A DNA stretch of 64,000 bases from Rahnella bruchi (GCF_003614975.1 NZ_QZWI01000013.1:1-64000); one strand, 5' to 3'; shown: positions 1-10,097, counted from the first letter of the stretch. A program made the numbers and translations. The notes: a model not told the origin generated them from the sequence alone.

Positions 1-149
1 TATATTACGCTTTCCTCATTCAGTGTCAACCGTTTATTTCATTCGGTTGCCGCTGTTTTTAATCTTTCCGACCCGGTTACTTCGTGATGTTGTTCACGTT
101 GTTCCCTGTCGATGGAGCGGCATTATAGGGAGTTCTCAGCAGGCCGCAA
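1..149 (-). promoter_or_regulatory. Tandem rRNA operon promoters P1 and P2
   Basis: Read on the minus strand this looks like the leader of an rrn operon whose genes lie beyond the left edge. P1 has -35 TTGCGG (144-149), a 16-base spacer and -10 TATAAT (122-127), followed by the GC-rich discriminator typical of stringently controlled promoters, with an AT-rich UP-like stretch upstream (150-200). P2 has -35 TTGACA (24-29), a 16-base spacer and -10 TAATAT (2-7). Spacing and order match E. coli rrn P1/P2, and E. coli also has an rRNA operon (rrnG) directly downstream of clpB in this orientation. No rRNA sequence is inside the window, so the operon itself is inferred. Confidence 0.85.
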
Positions 150-220
150 GGGCTAATTTCACTTTTCTTTCCAACCGCCCATAAATTCATCAAGTGAATT
201 AATAACGAACAAAGAATGCA

Positions 221-256
221 TAAAAAACGGGCTCCGGAGTGCTCCGAAGCCCGTTT
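221..256 (-). terminator. Rho-independent terminator of clpB
   Basis: On the minus strand a GC-rich hairpin (13 pairs with one mismatch, 2-base loop, arms 227-239 and 242-254) is followed by a run of T residues. It lies 20 bases after the clpB stop and insulates clpB from the rRNA promoters. Confidence 0.85.
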
Positions 257-275
257 TAGTTTCTCGAAAAGCTAA

Positions 276-2849
276 TTACTGTCTTGCGACGATGTGATCA
301 TTTTCCACATCAACAGTAATTGGCTTGCCAGGGATCAGCTTGCCCGACAAGATTTGCTGAGCCAGCGGGTTCTCAATCTCTTGCTGGATGGCACGTTTCA
401 ACGGACGCGCACCATAAACCGGATCGAACCCGGTATTGCCCAGCAGCTCCAGAGCCGCATCGGTCAGCGTTGCCGAGTAGCCATGTTCTTCCAGACGTTT
501 ATATAAACGTTCCAGCTGAATCTTAGCGATATTTTTAATATGCGCATGACCCAGCGGATGGAACACGACAACTTCATCTATACGGTTGATGAATTCCGGA
601 CGGAAGCTGTGCGTGACCACTTCCATAACCGAATCTTTCATCTGTGAATACGTAGCCTCACCGAAGTGCTGCTGAATAATGTCAGAACCCAGGTTAGAGG
701 TCATGATGACCACCGTATTGCGGAAGTCGACCGTTCTGCCCTGTCCGTCTGTTAAGCGACCGTCATCCAGCACCTGTAATAAGATGTTGAACACATCCGG
801 GTGCGCCTTCTCTACTTCATCTAACAAGATGACAGAATAAGGACGACGACGAACCGCTTCGGTCAGATAGCCACCTTCTTCATAGCCCACATAACCCGGA
901 GGCGCACCGACCAGACGTGAAACGGAGTGTTTCTCCATAAACTCTGACATATCGATACGGACCATCGCGTCATCGCTGTTAAACAGGAATGTCGCCAGCG
1001 CTTTACACAACTCTGTTTTACCCACACCGGTCGGACCGAGGAACAGGAATGACCCGATCGGACGGTTTGGATCCGACAGTCCTGCACGGCTACGACGAAT
1101 AGCGTTCGATACCGCTTCTACCGCTTCGTTCTGACCAATCACGCGGTTGTGCAGTTCTTCTTCCATACGCAGCAGTTTTTCACGTTCACTTTCCAGCATG
1201 CGTGCTACCGGAATACCGGTCCAGCGCGCCAGCACGTCGGCAATTTCCACATCTGTCACACGGTTACGCAACAGCTTCATGGTTTTACCTTCTGCCTGAG
1301 TCGCGGCTGCCAGTTGTTTCTCCAGTTCAGGGATTTTCCCGTACTGCAATTCTGACATACGACCCAGATCGCCAACGCGGCGGGCCTGCTCAAGCGTAAT
1401 CTTCGCCTGCTCAAGCTCTGCTTTAATATTCTGGGTGCCGGTCAGGGAAGCTTTCTCTGCTTTCCACTCCTCTTCCAGCTCAGAATATTCACGCTCTTTC
1501 TGGTTCAGCTCGGTTTCCAGCATCTCAAGACGTTTCACACTGGCGTCATCAGACTCTTTCTTCAGCGCCTGTTGTTCCAGTTTGAGCTGGATAATGCGAC
1601 GCTCGAGGCGATCCAAAGACTCCGGTTTAGAGTCCATCTGCATACGAATACTTGATGCTGCTTCATCTATAAGGTCGATCGCTTTATCCGGCAACTGACG
1701 ATCCGAGATATAACGGTGTGACAACGTTGCCGCCGCCACGATAGCCGGGTCAGTAATCTGGACATGGTGATGCAGCTCATAGCGCTCTTTCAGACCACGC
1801 AAAATCGCGATGGTGTCCTCAACAGAAGGCTCGGCAACAAACACTTTCTGGAAACGACGCTCTAACGCCGCATCCTTCTCTATAAACTGACGATATTCAT
1901 TTAATGTCGTCGCACCCACGCAGTGAAGCTCGCCACGCGCCAGAGCCGGTTTTAGCATATTCCCGGCATCCATCGCGCCATCGGCTTTACCCGCACCAAC
2001 CATGGTGTGCAATTCGTCGATAAACAGAATGACGTTGCCTTCCTGTTTAGCCAGATCGCTCAGGAGCCCTTTCAGACGTTCTTCAAATTCACCGCGATAT
2101 TTAGCACCGGCTACCAGCGCGCCCATATCTAATGAAAGCACACGTTTATTTTTCAGGCCTTCCGGCACTTCGCCATTAATGATGCGCTGGGCCAGACCTT
2201 CGGCAATCGCGGTTTTGCCGACACCAGGCTCACCAATGAGCACAGGGTTATTTTTGGTACGACGTTGCAGAACCTGAATGGTCCGGCGAATTTCTTCATC
2301 ACGACCAATGACCGGATCCAGTTTGCCCTGCTCGGCACGTTCGGTCAGATCGATAGTGAATTTTTTCAATGCCTGACGTTGGTCTTCGGCATTCTGGTCA
2401 TCCACTTTCTCACCTCCACGCATTTGATCGATAGCCGCAGTAATTTTTTCGGCCGTTGCACCACAGGCTTTTAACACGTCGGTTAAAGAGCCGCGGTCTT
2501 TCATCACTGCCAGAACAAAGAGTTCTGAAGAGATAAAGGTATCGGCACGTTGCTGTGCCAATTTGTCACAAAGATTTAAAACACGTACCAGTTCATTAGA
2601 TGGTTGAACATCACCACCGGTACCTTCAACTTGCGGCAAACGCCCCAAAGCCTGATCAACGTCCGTGCGCAGTTTCTGGGTATCTACCCCAGCCGCAGTT
2701 AATAAAGGACGAACGGTCCCGCCTTCCTGAGTCAGCAAAGCGCTCATCAGGTGAACAGGTTCGATAAATTGATTGTCGCGCCCGAGCGCGAGTGACTGAG
2801 CATCCGCGAGGGCAAGCTGGAATTTGCTGGTAAGACGATCCAGACGCAT
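276..2849 (-). CDS. clpB: ClpB protein disaggregase (Hsp100)
   Basis: ATP-driven cytosolic disaggregase that works with DnaK/DnaJ/GrpE to recover aggregated proteins after heat stress. The 857 residues equal the E. coli length. In order: an N-terminal Clp repeat domain (about 1-145), first AAA+ module with Walker A GEPGVGKT, a long coiled-coil middle domain rich in Glu/Lys/Leu (about 410-520), and second AAA+ module with Walker A GPTGVGKT and the pore loop GYVGYE. I chose the ATG at 2847-2849, giving MRLDRLT, because it has a strong GGAGGTGT ribosome site and matches the family; a frame seven codons longer would swallow that site. A sigma-32-like promoter lies upstream and a terminator downstream. 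Confidence 0.98.
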   Translation of the reverse strand: MRLDRLTSKFQLALADAQSLALGRDNQFIEPVHLMSALLTQEGGTVRPLLTAAGVDTQKLRTDVDQALGRLPQVEGTGGDVQPSNELVRVLNLCDKLAQQRADTFISSELFVLAVMKDRGSLTDVLKACGATAEKITAAIDQMRGGEKVDDQNAEDQRQALKKFTIDLTERAEQGKLDPVIGRDEEIRRTIQVLQRRTKNNPVLIGEPGVGKTAIAEGLAQRIINGEVPEGLKNKRVLSLDMGALVAGAKYRGEFEERLKGLLSDLAKQEGNVILFIDELHTMVGAGKADGAMDAGNMLKPALARGELHCVGATTLNEYRQFIEKDAALERRFQKVFVAEPSVEDTIAILRGLKERYELHHHVQITDPAIVAAATLSHRYISDRQLPDKAIDLIDEAASSIRMQMDSKPESLDRLERRIIQLKLEQQALKKESDDASVKRLEMLETELNQKEREYSELEEEWKAEKASLTGTQNIKAELEQAKITLEQARRVGDLGRMSELQYGKIPELEKQLAAATQAEGKTMKLLRNRVTDVEIADVLARWTGIPVARMLESEREKLLRMEEELHNRVIGQNEAVEAVSNAIRRSRAGLSDPNRPIGSFLFLGPTGVGKTELCKALATFLFNSDDAMVRIDMSEFMEKHSVSRLVGAPPGYVGYEEGGYLTEAVRRRPYSVILLDEVEKAHPDVFNILLQVLDDGRLTDGQGRTVDFRNTVVIMTSNLGSDIIQQHFGEATYSQMKDSVMEVVTHSFRPEFINRIDEVVVFHPLGHAHIKNIAKIQLERLYKRLEEHGYSATLTDAALELLGNTGFDPVYGARPLKRAIQQEIENPLAQQILSGKLIPGKPITVDVENDHIVARQ

Positions 2850-2886
2850 AACACCTCCAATACTGAACAAAATTGCTACTGGAGAT

Positions 2887-2915
2887 TAGATGAGGTCAAC
2901 CCTCACATTTTCAAG
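2887..2915 (-). promoter_or_regulatory. Sigma-32 (heat-shock) promoter of clpB
   Basis: Minus strand: -35 CTTGAAA (2909-2915), a 14-base spacer and -10 CTCATCTA (2887-2894), close to the RpoH consensus CTTGAAA-N11-16-CCCCATnT. It sits about 40 bases upstream of the clpB start, as expected for this heat-shock gene. Confidence 0.75.
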
Positions 2916-2978
2916 GTTATCTTGACAGTATATTAGAGGACTGCTGTTATGCGCGATGGATCGTCTTGATTCGATAGG

Positions 2979-3716
2979 TTATATCAGCCAAATTAAACTT
3001 GCCAGCCGTCCGGTCACCCCGTCACGCCGGTAAGAGTAAAATTTGTTGCTGTCAGTCACAGTGCAATACTCACCGCCATAAATGGCAGTAATACCGGCGG
3101 CCTGTAAACGCAATCTGGCTAACTGGTATATGTCGGCCATAAATTTGGTGCCCGCAGGGGCAAAAGCAACGGATGCATTACTGTTCACCGCCATAAAGGC
3201 TTCGCGTACTTCCACGCCGACTTCAAAATGTGCAGGGCCGATTGCCGGTCCCATCCACGCCATGATATCTGCGGGAGCGGCATCAAAACACGCAACCGTA
3301 TTTTCCAACACGCCTGCGCGCAATCCCCGCCAGCCCGCATGCGCTGCTGCCACTTCATCGCCGTATTTACTGCAAAACAGTACCGGCAGGCAGTCCGCTG
3401 TCATTGCTGCACAGACAACATCCGGCTCGCGGGTATAGGCCGCATCGGCAATCAGTGGAGGAATAGCGGCAGTTTGCGATGATAAATGAACTACGTCGGT
3501 GCCATGAACCTGTTCCAGCCAGTGTGGCGCAGCGGGCAGACCGCCCAGCTCGATTAACCGCTGACGGTTCAAAGCAACATGTTCAGGAGAATCCCCGACG
3601 TGGCTGCCGAGGTTTAGCGCGCCGTAAGGAGGCAAACTGACGCCTCCTTCGCGGGTTGTTGCACATGACCGCACCGATGCCGGTTGCGGCCACTGAGGCT
3701 GAATTAACGCGCTCAT
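2979..3716 (-). CDS. pgeF: Peptidoglycan editing factor / laccase-domain protein
   Basis: YfiH/PgeF family (multicopper-polyphenol-oxidase fold) of 245 residues; E. coli has 243. The family hydrolyses misincorporated UDP-MurNAc-L-Ser so that muropeptides carry L-Ala, and some members act as purine nucleoside phosphorylases. The conserved metal-site pieces are visible: HWLEQVHG, the MTADCLPV cysteine region and AAHAGWRG. Its ATG overlaps the rluD stop by one base (TAATG), so the two are translationally coupled and cotranscribed, the E. coli arrangement. The gap to clpB holds the clpB promoter. Confidence 0.95.
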   Translation of the reverse strand: MSALIQPQWPQPASVRSCATTREGGVSLPPYGALNLGSHVGDSPEHVALNRQRLIELGGLPAAPHWLEQVHGTDVVHLSSQTAAIPPLIADAAYTREPDVVCAAMTADCLPVLFCSKYGDEVAAAHAGWRGLRAGVLENTVACFDAAPADIMAWMGPAIGPAHFEVGVEVREAFMAVNSNASVAFAPAGTKFMADIYQLARLRLQAAGITAIYGGEYCTVTDSNKFYSYRRDGVTGRLASLIWLI

Positions 3717-4693
3717 TACCAGTTCATCTGGTCCTTGAACTCTTCGGTATCCGCTTTGAGCGCCGTGATCAGGTCAACCATATCCTGAGGAAGTGGCGCA
3801 TGCCATTCCATCTGAATACCGGTTACCGGATGATAAAGACGCAGCATGGTCGCATGAAGAGCCTGACGATCAAAACCGCGCAGCATGTTGATAAATGCTT
3901 CGGAAGCGCCTTTCGGCAGACGCGGACGGCCACCATAAAGCTGATCGCCCAACAAAGGATGATTGATGTGTGCCATATGAACACGGATCTGGTGTGTACG
4001 GCCAGATTCCAGACGCAGACGCAGACGCGTATGAGCACGGAAATGCTCCATAATGCGATAGTGCGTGGTCGCTGGTTTACCCGTCGGGTGAACCGCCATA
4101 TGCGTACGCTTGGTGGAATGGCGCGCAATCGGCTCATTCACTGTGCCGCCTGCCGTCATTGTACCAATAGCGACGGCTTCATATTCACGGGTAATTTCGC
4201 GAGCCTGAAGTGCAGTCACCAGATGCGTTTGCGCAGGGACTGACTTCGCGACGACCATCAGACCCGTGGTATCTTTATCGAGACGGTGGACTATGCCGCA
4301 GCGCGGAACATCAATGATTGCCGGATAATAATGCAGCAATGCATTCAGTACCGTGCCATCAGGATTACCGGCGCCCGGATGAACAACCAGATCGCGGGGT
4401 TTATTGATGACTAAAATATCGTTATCTTCATAAACGATATCTAAAGGGATATCTTGTGGCAGCCAACGCGCTTCTTCTTCAATTTGCGCATCGATTGCGA
4501 TAGCCTCGCCACCCAACACTTTTTCTTTTGGTTTGGTCACTTTTTTGCCGTTGACCGTGACCCTGTCTTCAAGGATCCAATCTTTTATGCGGGATCTTGA
4601 ATAATCAGGGAACAATTCGGCCAAAGCCTGATCTAACCGTTGACCGAGTTGAGATTCGGCCACCGTTGCGGTGAGTTGTACTTGTTGTGCCAT
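3716..4693 (-). CDS. rluD: 23S rRNA pseudouridine(1911/1915/1917) synthase
   Basis: Makes three pseudouridines in helix 69 of 23S rRNA, needed for normal ribosome assembly and termination. The 325 residues (E. coli 326) comprise an N-terminal S4 RNA-binding domain (about 18-80) and the RluA-type catalytic domain with the signature HRLDKDTTGLMV, whose Asp is the nucleophile. It is followed without a gap by pgeF and is divergent from bamD, with about 130 bases of shared promoter space (4694-4823) in which I could not assign a promoter confidently. Confidence 0.97.
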   Translation of the reverse strand: MAQQVQLTATVAESQLGQRLDQALAELFPDYSRSRIKDWILEDRVTVNGKKVTKPKEKVLGGEAIAIDAQIEEEARWLPQDIPLDIVYEDNDILVINKPRDLVVHPGAGNPDGTVLNALLHYYPAIIDVPRCGIVHRLDKDTTGLMVVAKSVPAQTHLVTALQAREITREYEAVAIGTMTAGGTVNEPIARHSTKRTHMAVHPTGKPATTHYRIMEHFRAHTRLRLRLESGRTHQIRVHMAHINHPLLGDQLYGGRPRLPKGASEAFINMLRGFDRQALHATMLRLYHPVTGIQMEWHAPLPQDMVDLITALKADTEEFKDQMNW

Positions 4694-4823
4694 ATGCAGC
4701 TTCTTGGTTAACGTTGGGTTTTCACGGCGATGCCGTTTAAAATAATGTGCTATTGTAGCTGGTCTTTGTCGGGAGCTTAACGGACAGTCTCCCAGAATAA
4801 CACCTGAGGATAATCAAAACGTC

Positions 4824-5558
4824 ATGACGCGTGTGAAATATCTGGTGGCAGCAGCCACGTTGAGCCTGGCGCTGGTCGGTTGCTCCAGTTCCAAAGAAAC
4901 GGTTCCCGATAACCCGCCTAACGTCCTTTATGCCACTGCCCAGCAAAAGCTGCAGGACGGTAACTTTAAAGGCGCGATTGCGCAATTAGAAGCGCTGGAT
5001 AACCGCTATCCGTTTGGGCCTTACTCGCAGCAAGTTCAGTTAGATCTGATTTATGCCTATTACAAGTCTGCTGACTTGCCTATGGCTCAGGCTTCTATTG
5101 ATCGCTTTATGCGTCTGAACCCAACCCATCCAAACATTGACTACGTCATGTATATGCGTGGTTTAACGGATATGGCGTTGGATGACAGTGCGCTGCAAGG
5201 ATTCTTCGGTGTTGATCGTTCAGACCGTGATCCGCAGCATGCACGTGCAGCATTCCGCGATTTCAGCCAGCTGATCCACACGTATCCAAACAGCCAGTAC
5301 GCCACTGACGCGACTAAACGTTTGGTATTCCTGAAAGATCGTTTGGCGAAATACGAGCTGTCAGTGGTGCAATACTACACTAAACGCGGTGCTTACGTCG
5401 CTGTTGTTAACCGTGTTGAGCAAATGCTGAAAGATTACCCGGATACGAAAGCGACAAATGACGCGCTGCCGTTGATGGAAAGTGCCTATCGTGAACTGCA
5501 GCTGAACAACCAGGCTGATAAAGTGGCGAAAATTATTGCGGCTAATAACGCAGCATAA
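4824..5558 (+). CDS. bamD: Outer membrane assembly lipoprotein BamD
   Basis: Essential lipoprotein of the BAM complex, which inserts beta-barrel proteins in the outer membrane; it binds BamA and BamC at the periplasmic face. 244 residues. The signal peptide ends in a lipobox with acylated Cys20 (LVGC). The mature part is a series of TPR units, starting near [17 protein letters not shown]. The ATG is preceded by a GAGGAT site about ten bases upstream. A strong terminator follows directly. Confidence 0.97.
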   Translation: MTRVKYLVAAATLSLALVGCSSSKETVPDNPPNVLYATAQQKLQDGNFKGAIAQLEALDNRYPFGPYSQQVQLDLIYAYYKSADLPMAQASIDRFMRLNPTHPNIDYVMYMRGLTDMALDDSALQGFFGVDRSDRDPQHARAAFRDFSQLIHTYPNSQYATDATKRLVFLKDRLAKYELSVVQYYTKRGAYVAVVNRVEQMLKDYPDTKATNDALPLMESAYRELQLNNQADKVAKIIAANNAA

Positions 5559-5581
5559 TTTTAAAATGTCCGTATACACAA

Positions 5582-5609
5582 ACGGTAGCTCAGGCTGCCG
5601 TTTTTTTTG
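5582..5609 (+). terminator. Rho-independent terminator after bamD
   Basis: Eight-base-pair stem ACGGTAGC/GCTGCCGT with one G-T pair, a TCAG loop, then eight T residues, 23 bases after the bamD stop. Confidence 0.9.
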
Positions 5610-5874
5610 GCTTTGATTCAGGAAAAGTCAGAGAAAAGTTAACGTGATGAGGGAAAAGACAGGCTGAAAACCGCAGAAGATAATGCACTGATCCCATCAA
5701 TCATGCCCGCTCCTGAGCGAAGTCTCAAGGCCTTTCCCGCCATTAATTACCCTGCGTCACATAAACTTCAAAGTTGACAAAAAGTGACAAAAAACCGTGG
5801 TTTTGGGCAGGCATTTCATAAAAAAGGCTGGTATGTTGGATTCATCGGAGACGGAAATAAGAGAGGTAAGTCAT

Positions 5875-6216
5875 ATGACAGTCAACATTACCAGCAAACA
5901 AATGGACATCACCGCCGCGATTCGTGAACACATCGAAGGCCGTCTGAAAAAACTGGATAAATGGCAAACTCAGCTCATTAACCCGCACATAATCCTGTCG
6001 AAAGAACCTCAGGGATTTGTCGCCGATGCGACCATCAGTACACCAAATGGAAAACTGGTTGCCAGCGCTACGCATGATGATATGTACGCTGCGATTAACG
6101 AAATGACCAGTAAACTTGAGCGTCAGCTCAACAAAGCGCAACACAAAGGTGAAGCCCGCCGTGCAGAATCCGGCGTCAAAGAACTCAATCTGGAACCGGT
6201 GCAGGAAGAGGAATAA
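5875..6216 (+). CDS. raiA: Ribosome-associated inhibitor A (stationary-phase factor)
   Basis: YfiA/RaiA, a 113-residue HPF/S30Ae-family protein that binds the 30S decoding region, stabilises 70S ribosomes and blocks translation in the cold and in stationary phase. The conserved start [16 protein letters not shown] is seen. The ATG at 5875, after GAGAGGTAAG, is preferred over an in-frame ATG at 5797 because the added 26 residues have no family counterpart. It has the short acidic tail of the inhibitor form (ends EPVQEEE). In Salmonella a small RNA, RaiZ, is processed from the raiA 3' end; the 3' region here ends in a comparable terminator, but I cannot show such an RNA exists. Confidence 0.97.
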   Translation: MTVNITSKQMDITAAIREHIEGRLKKLDKWQTQLINPHIILSKEPQGFVADATISTPNGKLVASATHDDMYAAINEMTSKLERQLNKAQHKGEARRAESGVKELNLEPVQEEE

Positions 6217-6242
6217 CCGGCTTATCGGAAAGGCAGTTCACA

Positions 6243-6267
6243 ACGCGCTCACAGGAGCGCGTTTTTT
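6243..6267 (+). terminator. Rho-independent terminator after raiA
   Basis: Perfect eight-base-pair stem ACGCGCTC/GAGCGCGT, loop ACAG, followed by T residues. Confidence 0.9.
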
Positions 6268-6286
6268 GTATCCTGAGGAAATTTTA

Positions 6287-6315
6287 TTGACACAGGGAAA
6301 ACCCAGCGGTTACTT
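6287..6315 (+). promoter_or_regulatory. Candidate promoter of the pheL-pheA operon
   Basis: -35 TTGACA (6287-6292), 17-base spacer, weak -10 TTACTT (6310-6315), 37 bases before the pheL start. The position suits the attenuated transcript. Confidence 0.55.
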
Positions 6316-6351
6316 TAAGACTCTGCTCAAACTTATGGAAACAACGCATAC

Positions 6352-6399
6352 ATGAACGCCCGTCTGTTTTTCTTCGCATTCTTTTTTACCTTCCCCTGA
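6352..6399 (+). CDS. pheL: pheA operon leader peptide
   Basis: A 15-codon ORF encoding MNARLFFFAFFFTFP, with seven Phe codons in eleven positions. This is the classic phenylalanine leader peptide; E. coli PheL is also 15 residues with the same FFFAFFFTFP core. Ribosome stalling at the Phe codons when charged tRNA-Phe is scarce selects the antiterminator hairpin and lets transcription enter pheA. Confidence 0.97.
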   Translation: MNARLFFFAFFFTFP

Positions 6400-6473
6400 T
6401 TGGGAGGCGTTTCGTCGCGAAAGAATGAATGCGAAGACGAACAACAAAGCCTCCTGAAAAGGGGGCTTTTTTT
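6372..6473 (+). promoter_or_regulatory. Phenylalanine attenuator (pheA leader)
   Basis: The mutually exclusive stems of a translational attenuator can be drawn. The pause stem pairs 6372-6384 (CTTCGCATTCTTT) with 6421-6437. The antiterminator pairs GGGAGGC (6402-6408) with GCCTCC (6450-6455). The terminator is AAAGCCTCC (6447-6455), loop TGAAAA, GGGGGCTTT (6462-6470) plus further T residues. The pheL Phe codons lie over the first stem, as required. Confidence 0.93.
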
Positions 6474-6528
6474 ATGCCTGCGCTTTATACATTTTGCTGA
6501 AAGAAAGAACATCTAAAAGGGTAATAAC

Positions 6529-7683
6529 ATGACCGAGAACTCATTACTGGCTCTGCGCGAACGCATCAGCGCATTAGACCTGAAACTGCTGGCCCTGCTG
6601 GCAGAGCGACGCACGATGGCCATTGAAGTCGCGCAATCCAAAATGCACTCTCATCGCCCTATCCGCGACAAAGAACGTGAAATTGAACTGATTAACGCAC
6701 TGATTCAGGAAGGAAAAAAACAGGGGCTGGACGGTCATTACATCACCCGTGTTTATCAGCTGATCATTGAAGATTCCGTTCTGACCCAGCAGGCTCTCCT
6801 CCAGCAACATCTGAATAAAACCCCTTCCGATTCCGCCCGTATCGCCTTCCTCGGCCCGAAAGGTTCCTATTCACATCTTGCTGCGCGCCAGTTTGCCGCC
6901 CGACATTTCGAACAGTTCATCGAGTGTGGCTGCCAGAAATTCCAGGATATCTTCTCTCAGGTAGAAACCGGTCAGGCCGATTACGCAGTATTGCCAATTG
7001 AAAATACCAGCTCCGGCTCAATCAATGACGTCTACGATCTGCTGCAACACACCAGCCTGTCGATTGTTGGCGAGCTGACCAATCCTATCAATCATTGCGT
7101 GCTGGTCGCGACAGACACTGATTTGTCCCAGATTCAGACGGTTTACAGCCATCCGCAGCCTTTCCAGCAATGCAGCCAGTTCATCAACCGTTTCCCTCAC
7201 TGGAAGATTGAATATTGCGAAAGCACTGCGGCGGCGATGGAGAAAGTGGCAGCCGCCAATTCTCCGCATGTGGCAGCGCTGGGCAGCGAAGCCGGTGGCG
7301 CGCTGTATAAACTGCAGGTGCTGGAACATAATCTGGCGAACCAGCAGGAAAACATCACCCGCTTTATTATTCTGGCACGCAAAGCGATTGAAGTGACGGA
7401 TCAGGTTCCGGCCAAAACCACGCTGATTATGGCGACCGGCCAGCAGGCAGGCGCGCTGGTAAATGCGCTCCTGGTGCTGCGCGAGCAGGGCATTATTATG
7501 ACCAAACTGGAGTCTCGCCCGATTAACGGCAATCCGTGGGAAGAGATGTTTTATATCGATGTGCAGGCCAACCTGCGCTCAGAGGAGATGAAAAAGGCAC
7601 TGAAGGATCTGGCTCCTATCACTCGCTCTCTGAAAGTGCTCGGCTGTTATCCAAGCGAAAACGTCGTCTCTGTCGATCTGTAA
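6529..7683 (+). CDS. pheA: Bifunctional chorismate mutase / prephenate dehydratase (P-protein)
   Basis: Converts chorismate to prephenate and then phenylpyruvate, the committed step to phenylalanine. 384 residues (E. coli 386). The AroQ chorismate mutase domain (about 1-90) starts [23 protein letters not shown]. The prephenate dehydratase domain (about 104-285) starts [13 protein letters not shown]. The C-terminal ACT domain (about 298-380) carries the ESRP motif that binds the feedback inhibitor Phe. Expression is attenuated through pheL. A bidirectional terminator separates it from the convergent tyrA. Confidence 0.98.
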   Translation: MTENSLLALRERISALDLKLLALLAERRTMAIEVAQSKMHSHRPIRDKEREIELINALIQEGKKQGLDGHYITRVYQLIIEDSVLTQQALLQQHLNKTPSDSARIAFLGPKGSYSHLAARQFAARHFEQFIECGCQKFQDIFSQVETGQADYAVLPIENTSSGSINDVYDLLQHTSLSIVGELTNPINHCVLVATDTDLSQIQTVYSHPQPFQQCSQFINRFPHWKIEYCESTAAAMEKVAAANSPHVAALGSEAGGALYKLQVLEHNLANQQENITRFIILARKAIEVTDQVPAKTTLIMATGQQAGALVNALLVLREQGIIMTKLESRPINGNPWEEMFYIDVQANLRSEEMKKALKDLAPITRSLKVLGCYPSENVVSVDL

Positions 7684-7691
7684 CTTCGCAA

Positions 7692-7728
7692 ACAAAAAAG
7701 GCGCTGCACACAATGGCAGCGCCCTTTT
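7692..7728. terminator. Bidirectional terminator between pheA and tyrA
   Basis: Stem GGCGCTGC (7700-7707)/GCAGCGCC (7716-7723) flanked by A-rich and T-rich runs on both sides, so it can serve both convergent genes. Confidence 0.88.
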
Positions 7729-7744
7729 CTCATTTCCGGATAAC

Positions 7745-8866
7745 TTACTTACGGTTATCGTTAGCCTGTCTCAACAACGCACCACTCTCTTTCAGGAAGC
7801 GTGGCGCATAATCGCCAAACCAGTGTTCAACCTTTCTGAATTTATCGATAAAGGCCTGTTTATCACCGCTTTCCAGCAGAGCAAGCGCGTCACCAAAACG
7901 CTGATAGTAACGTTTGATCAGCGCCAGATTACTTTCTGAAGACATAATAATGTCAGCATAAAGCTGTGGATCCTGCGCAAACAGTCGTCCGACCATCGCC
8001 AGTTCGAGACGGTAAATCGGGGAAGACAACGCCAGTAACTGCTCAATTTGCACGTTCTCTTCAGACAAATGCAAACCGTAAGCAAATGTCGCGAAGTGGC
8101 GCAGCGCCTGAATGAACGCCATATTCTGGTCATGCTCAACGGCACTGATTTTATGCAGCCGTGCGCCCCAAACCTGCAACTGCTCAAGCAGCCACTGATA
8201 CGCCTGTGGTTCTCGGCCATCACAGTACACCACAACCTGTTTTGCCAGGCTGCTGACATCAGGACCAAACATCGGATGCAGACCAAGAACCGGGCCTTCA
8301 TGCACTGCCAGCATCGCCTGCAAAGGACGGTTTTTTACCGACGCCAGATCCACCAGAATACAGTCATCCTGCAACTTCGGCAGACGAGCGATCACTTCTT
8401 CGGTCAGGTGGATTGGCACGCTGACAATCACCATTCCGGCATCGCCAAGCAATGTTTCTGCCTGCGGCCAGTCTTCCTGTTCCAGCACTTTCACCTGGTA
8501 ACCGGAAAGCTCCAGCAAACGGGTGAAGAGACGCCCCATCTGCCCGTTGCCGCCGATAATCACCACCGGACGCAACGCCGGATGCAACGTTTTGAAGCCT
8601 TTGTCGTTTTCGCTTGAGTAGGACTCACGCATCACGCGGCGCAATACGTCTTCAATCAGGTCCGGCGGAACACCGAGGTTTTGCGCTTCCTGACGTCGTG
8701 AAGCTAGCATCGCGGCTTCACGTTCAGGCACATAAATCGGTAAACCATAACGGCTTTTCACTTCCCCGACTTCAGCCACCAGCGCAAGACGCCGTGATAA
8801 GAGATCTAACAACGCTTTATCAACGTCGTCGATCTGATCGCGTAGCGCGTTAAGTTCTGCCACCAT
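7745..8866 (-). CDS. tyrA: Bifunctional chorismate mutase / prephenate dehydrogenase (T-protein)
   Basis: Makes 4-hydroxyphenylpyruvate on the way to tyrosine. 373 residues, the E. coli length. The N-terminal AroQ chorismate mutase domain (about 1-90) is followed by an NAD-binding prephenate dehydrogenase domain with GGNGQMG near residue 105, the catalytic region GLHPMFGPD and the conserved [15 protein letters not shown] helix. The gap to aroF is six bases and its AGGAG ribosome site lies inside the end of aroF, so the two form the tyrosine-regulated aroF-tyrA operon. Confidence 0.98.
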   Translation of the reverse strand: MVAELNALRDQIDDVDKALLDLLSRRLALVAEVGEVKSRYGLPIYVPEREAAMLASRRQEAQNLGVPPDLIEDVLRRVMRESYSSENDKGFKTLHPALRPVVIIGGNGQMGRLFTRLLELSGYQVKVLEQEDWPQAETLLGDAGMVIVSVPIHLTEEVIARLPKLQDDCILVDLASVKNRPLQAMLAVHEGPVLGLHPMFGPDVSSLAKQVVVYCDGREPQAYQWLLEQLQVWGARLHKISAVEHDQNMAFIQALRHFATFAYGLHLSEENVQIEQLLALSSPIYRLELAMVGRLFAQDPQLYADIIMSSESNLALIKRYYQRFGDALALLESGDKQAFIDKFRKVEHWFGDYAPRFLKESGALLRQANDNRK

Positions 8867-8872
8867 AAAAAC

Positions 8873-9949
8873 TTACTCTCCTGCGATTCGTGCCGCCAGC
8901 GCATCGCCCAGTTCCTGATGCATCTTACGCAGCAGGTCTTCAGTTGTTTCCCAGTTAATACATGCATCCGTAACAGACACACCGTATTTCATTTCTGAAC
9001 GTGGTTGTTCAGAAGACTGGCTGCCTTCGTTCAGATGACTTTCCAGCATCAGCCCCGTGATAGAGCGGTTACCGGCTTTAATCTGATCGATGACAGACTG
9101 AGCCACAACAGGCTGGCGACGATAGTCTTTGTTTGAGTTACCGTGACTGCAATCTATCATCAAGGAAGGACGGAGTCCCGCGCCGGTCATCTGTTTTTCA
9201 CAAGCCTGAACGTCCTGCTCGCTGTAATTTGGAGTTTTACCGCCACGCAAAATCACATGCCCGTCCGGGTTACCCTGAGTCTGCAACAGACAAACCTGCC
9301 CGGCCTGATTGATGCCAACAAAACGGTGAGCCATTTCAGCGGCACGCATGGCGTTGATCGCCGTACCCAGGCTGCCGTCAGTGCCGTTTTTGAAGCCGAC
9401 CGGCATTGAAAGGCCAGATGCCATTTCACGGTGAGTCTGAGATTCGGTAGTACGCGCGCCGATTGCTGACCAGCTGAACAGATCGCCTAAGTATTGCGGG
9501 CTGTTCGGATCCAGCGCTTCTGTTGCCAGCGGCAAACCCATGCCAACCAGCTGCAGCAGCAAATCACGGGCAATGTGCAGACCCGCTTCCACATCAAACG
9601 TACCGTCCATGTGCGGATCGTTAATCAGCCCTTTCCAGCCAACAGTGGTGCGCGGTTTTTCAAAGTAAACACGCATCACGATGTATAAACGGTCGCTCAA
9701 TTCAGCAGCCAGTGTTTTCAGGTGACGCGCGTAATCGAGCGCTGCATCAACGTCATGAATAGAACAAGGACCACATACCACCAGAAGACGAGGGTCACGA
9801 CCATGGACAATATCGGCGATGGTTTTGCGTGCTTCTGAAATGCTGTTTTCATCGCTGACGCTCAATGGAAAACGGTTTTTCAGCTCTTCAGGAGTGATAA
9901 GGATTTGTTCAGCAGTGATGTGAACATTATTCAGGGCGTCTTTTTGCAT
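8873..9949 (-). CDS. aroF: DAHP synthase, tyrosine-sensitive
   Basis: Class I 3-deoxy-D-arabino-heptulosonate-7-phosphate synthase, first step of the shikimate pathway (PEP + erythrose-4-phosphate). 358 residues. It follows E. coli AroF through the whole length, beginning MQKDALNNVHIT, with the metal/PEP-site signatures VVCGPCSIHD, EKPRTTVGWKG, SWSAIGARTTESQTHRE and DCSHGNSNKDYRRQ. The pairing with tyrA and the upstream TyrR-type boxes make it the Tyr-inhibited isozyme rather than AroG or AroH. Confidence 0.97.
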   Translation of the reverse strand: MQKDALNNVHITAEQILITPEELKNRFPLSVSDENSISEARKTIADIVHGRDPRLLVVCGPCSIHDVDAALDYARHLKTLAAELSDRLYIVMRVYFEKPRTTVGWKGLINDPHMDGTFDVEAGLHIARDLLLQLVGMGLPLATEALDPNSPQYLGDLFSWSAIGARTTESQTHREMASGLSMPVGFKNGTDGSLGTAINAMRAAEMAHRFVGINQAGQVCLLQTQGNPDGHVILRGGKTPNYSEQDVQACEKQMTGAGLRPSLMIDCSHGNSNKDYRRQPVVAQSVIDQIKAGNRSITGLMLESHLNEGSQSSEQPRSEMKYGVSVTDACINWETTEDLLRKMHQELGDALAARIAGE

Positions 9950-10001
9950 GATCGTGTTCCGCTATAAGGAAAATGGGCTGCCACTGAGGCATCTGCGGAC
10001 A

Positions 10002-10097
10002 ACATTAACACAGCACGTAAACTTATCAAGCCTTAGTTGTAAACTAAACATTACCAATATACCACCATCATGCATTTAATGGAAAGTTAAGTTTACA
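10002..10097 (-). promoter_or_regulatory. aroF-tyrA promoter with two TyrR boxes
   Basis: Minus-strand promoter: -35 TTGATA (10024-10029), 16-base spacer, -10 TAATGT (10002-10007). Two matches to the TyrR box TGTAAA-N6-TTTACA lie just upstream. TGGAAA-N6-TTTACA at 10080-10097 matches 11 of 12 fixed bases. GGTAAT-N6-TTTACA (minus strand, 10038-10055) matches 10 of 12. E. coli aroF is repressed by TyrR plus tyrosine through similarly placed boxes. Confidence 0.75.

Noticed and set aside
3656-4243. Long plus-strand frame opposite rluD
   Set aside because: It is the antisense shadow of a well-conserved gene, with biased composition and no ribosome site.
8048-8617. 189-codon frame opposite tyrA
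   Set aside because: Antisense shadow of tyrA; no recognisable domain.
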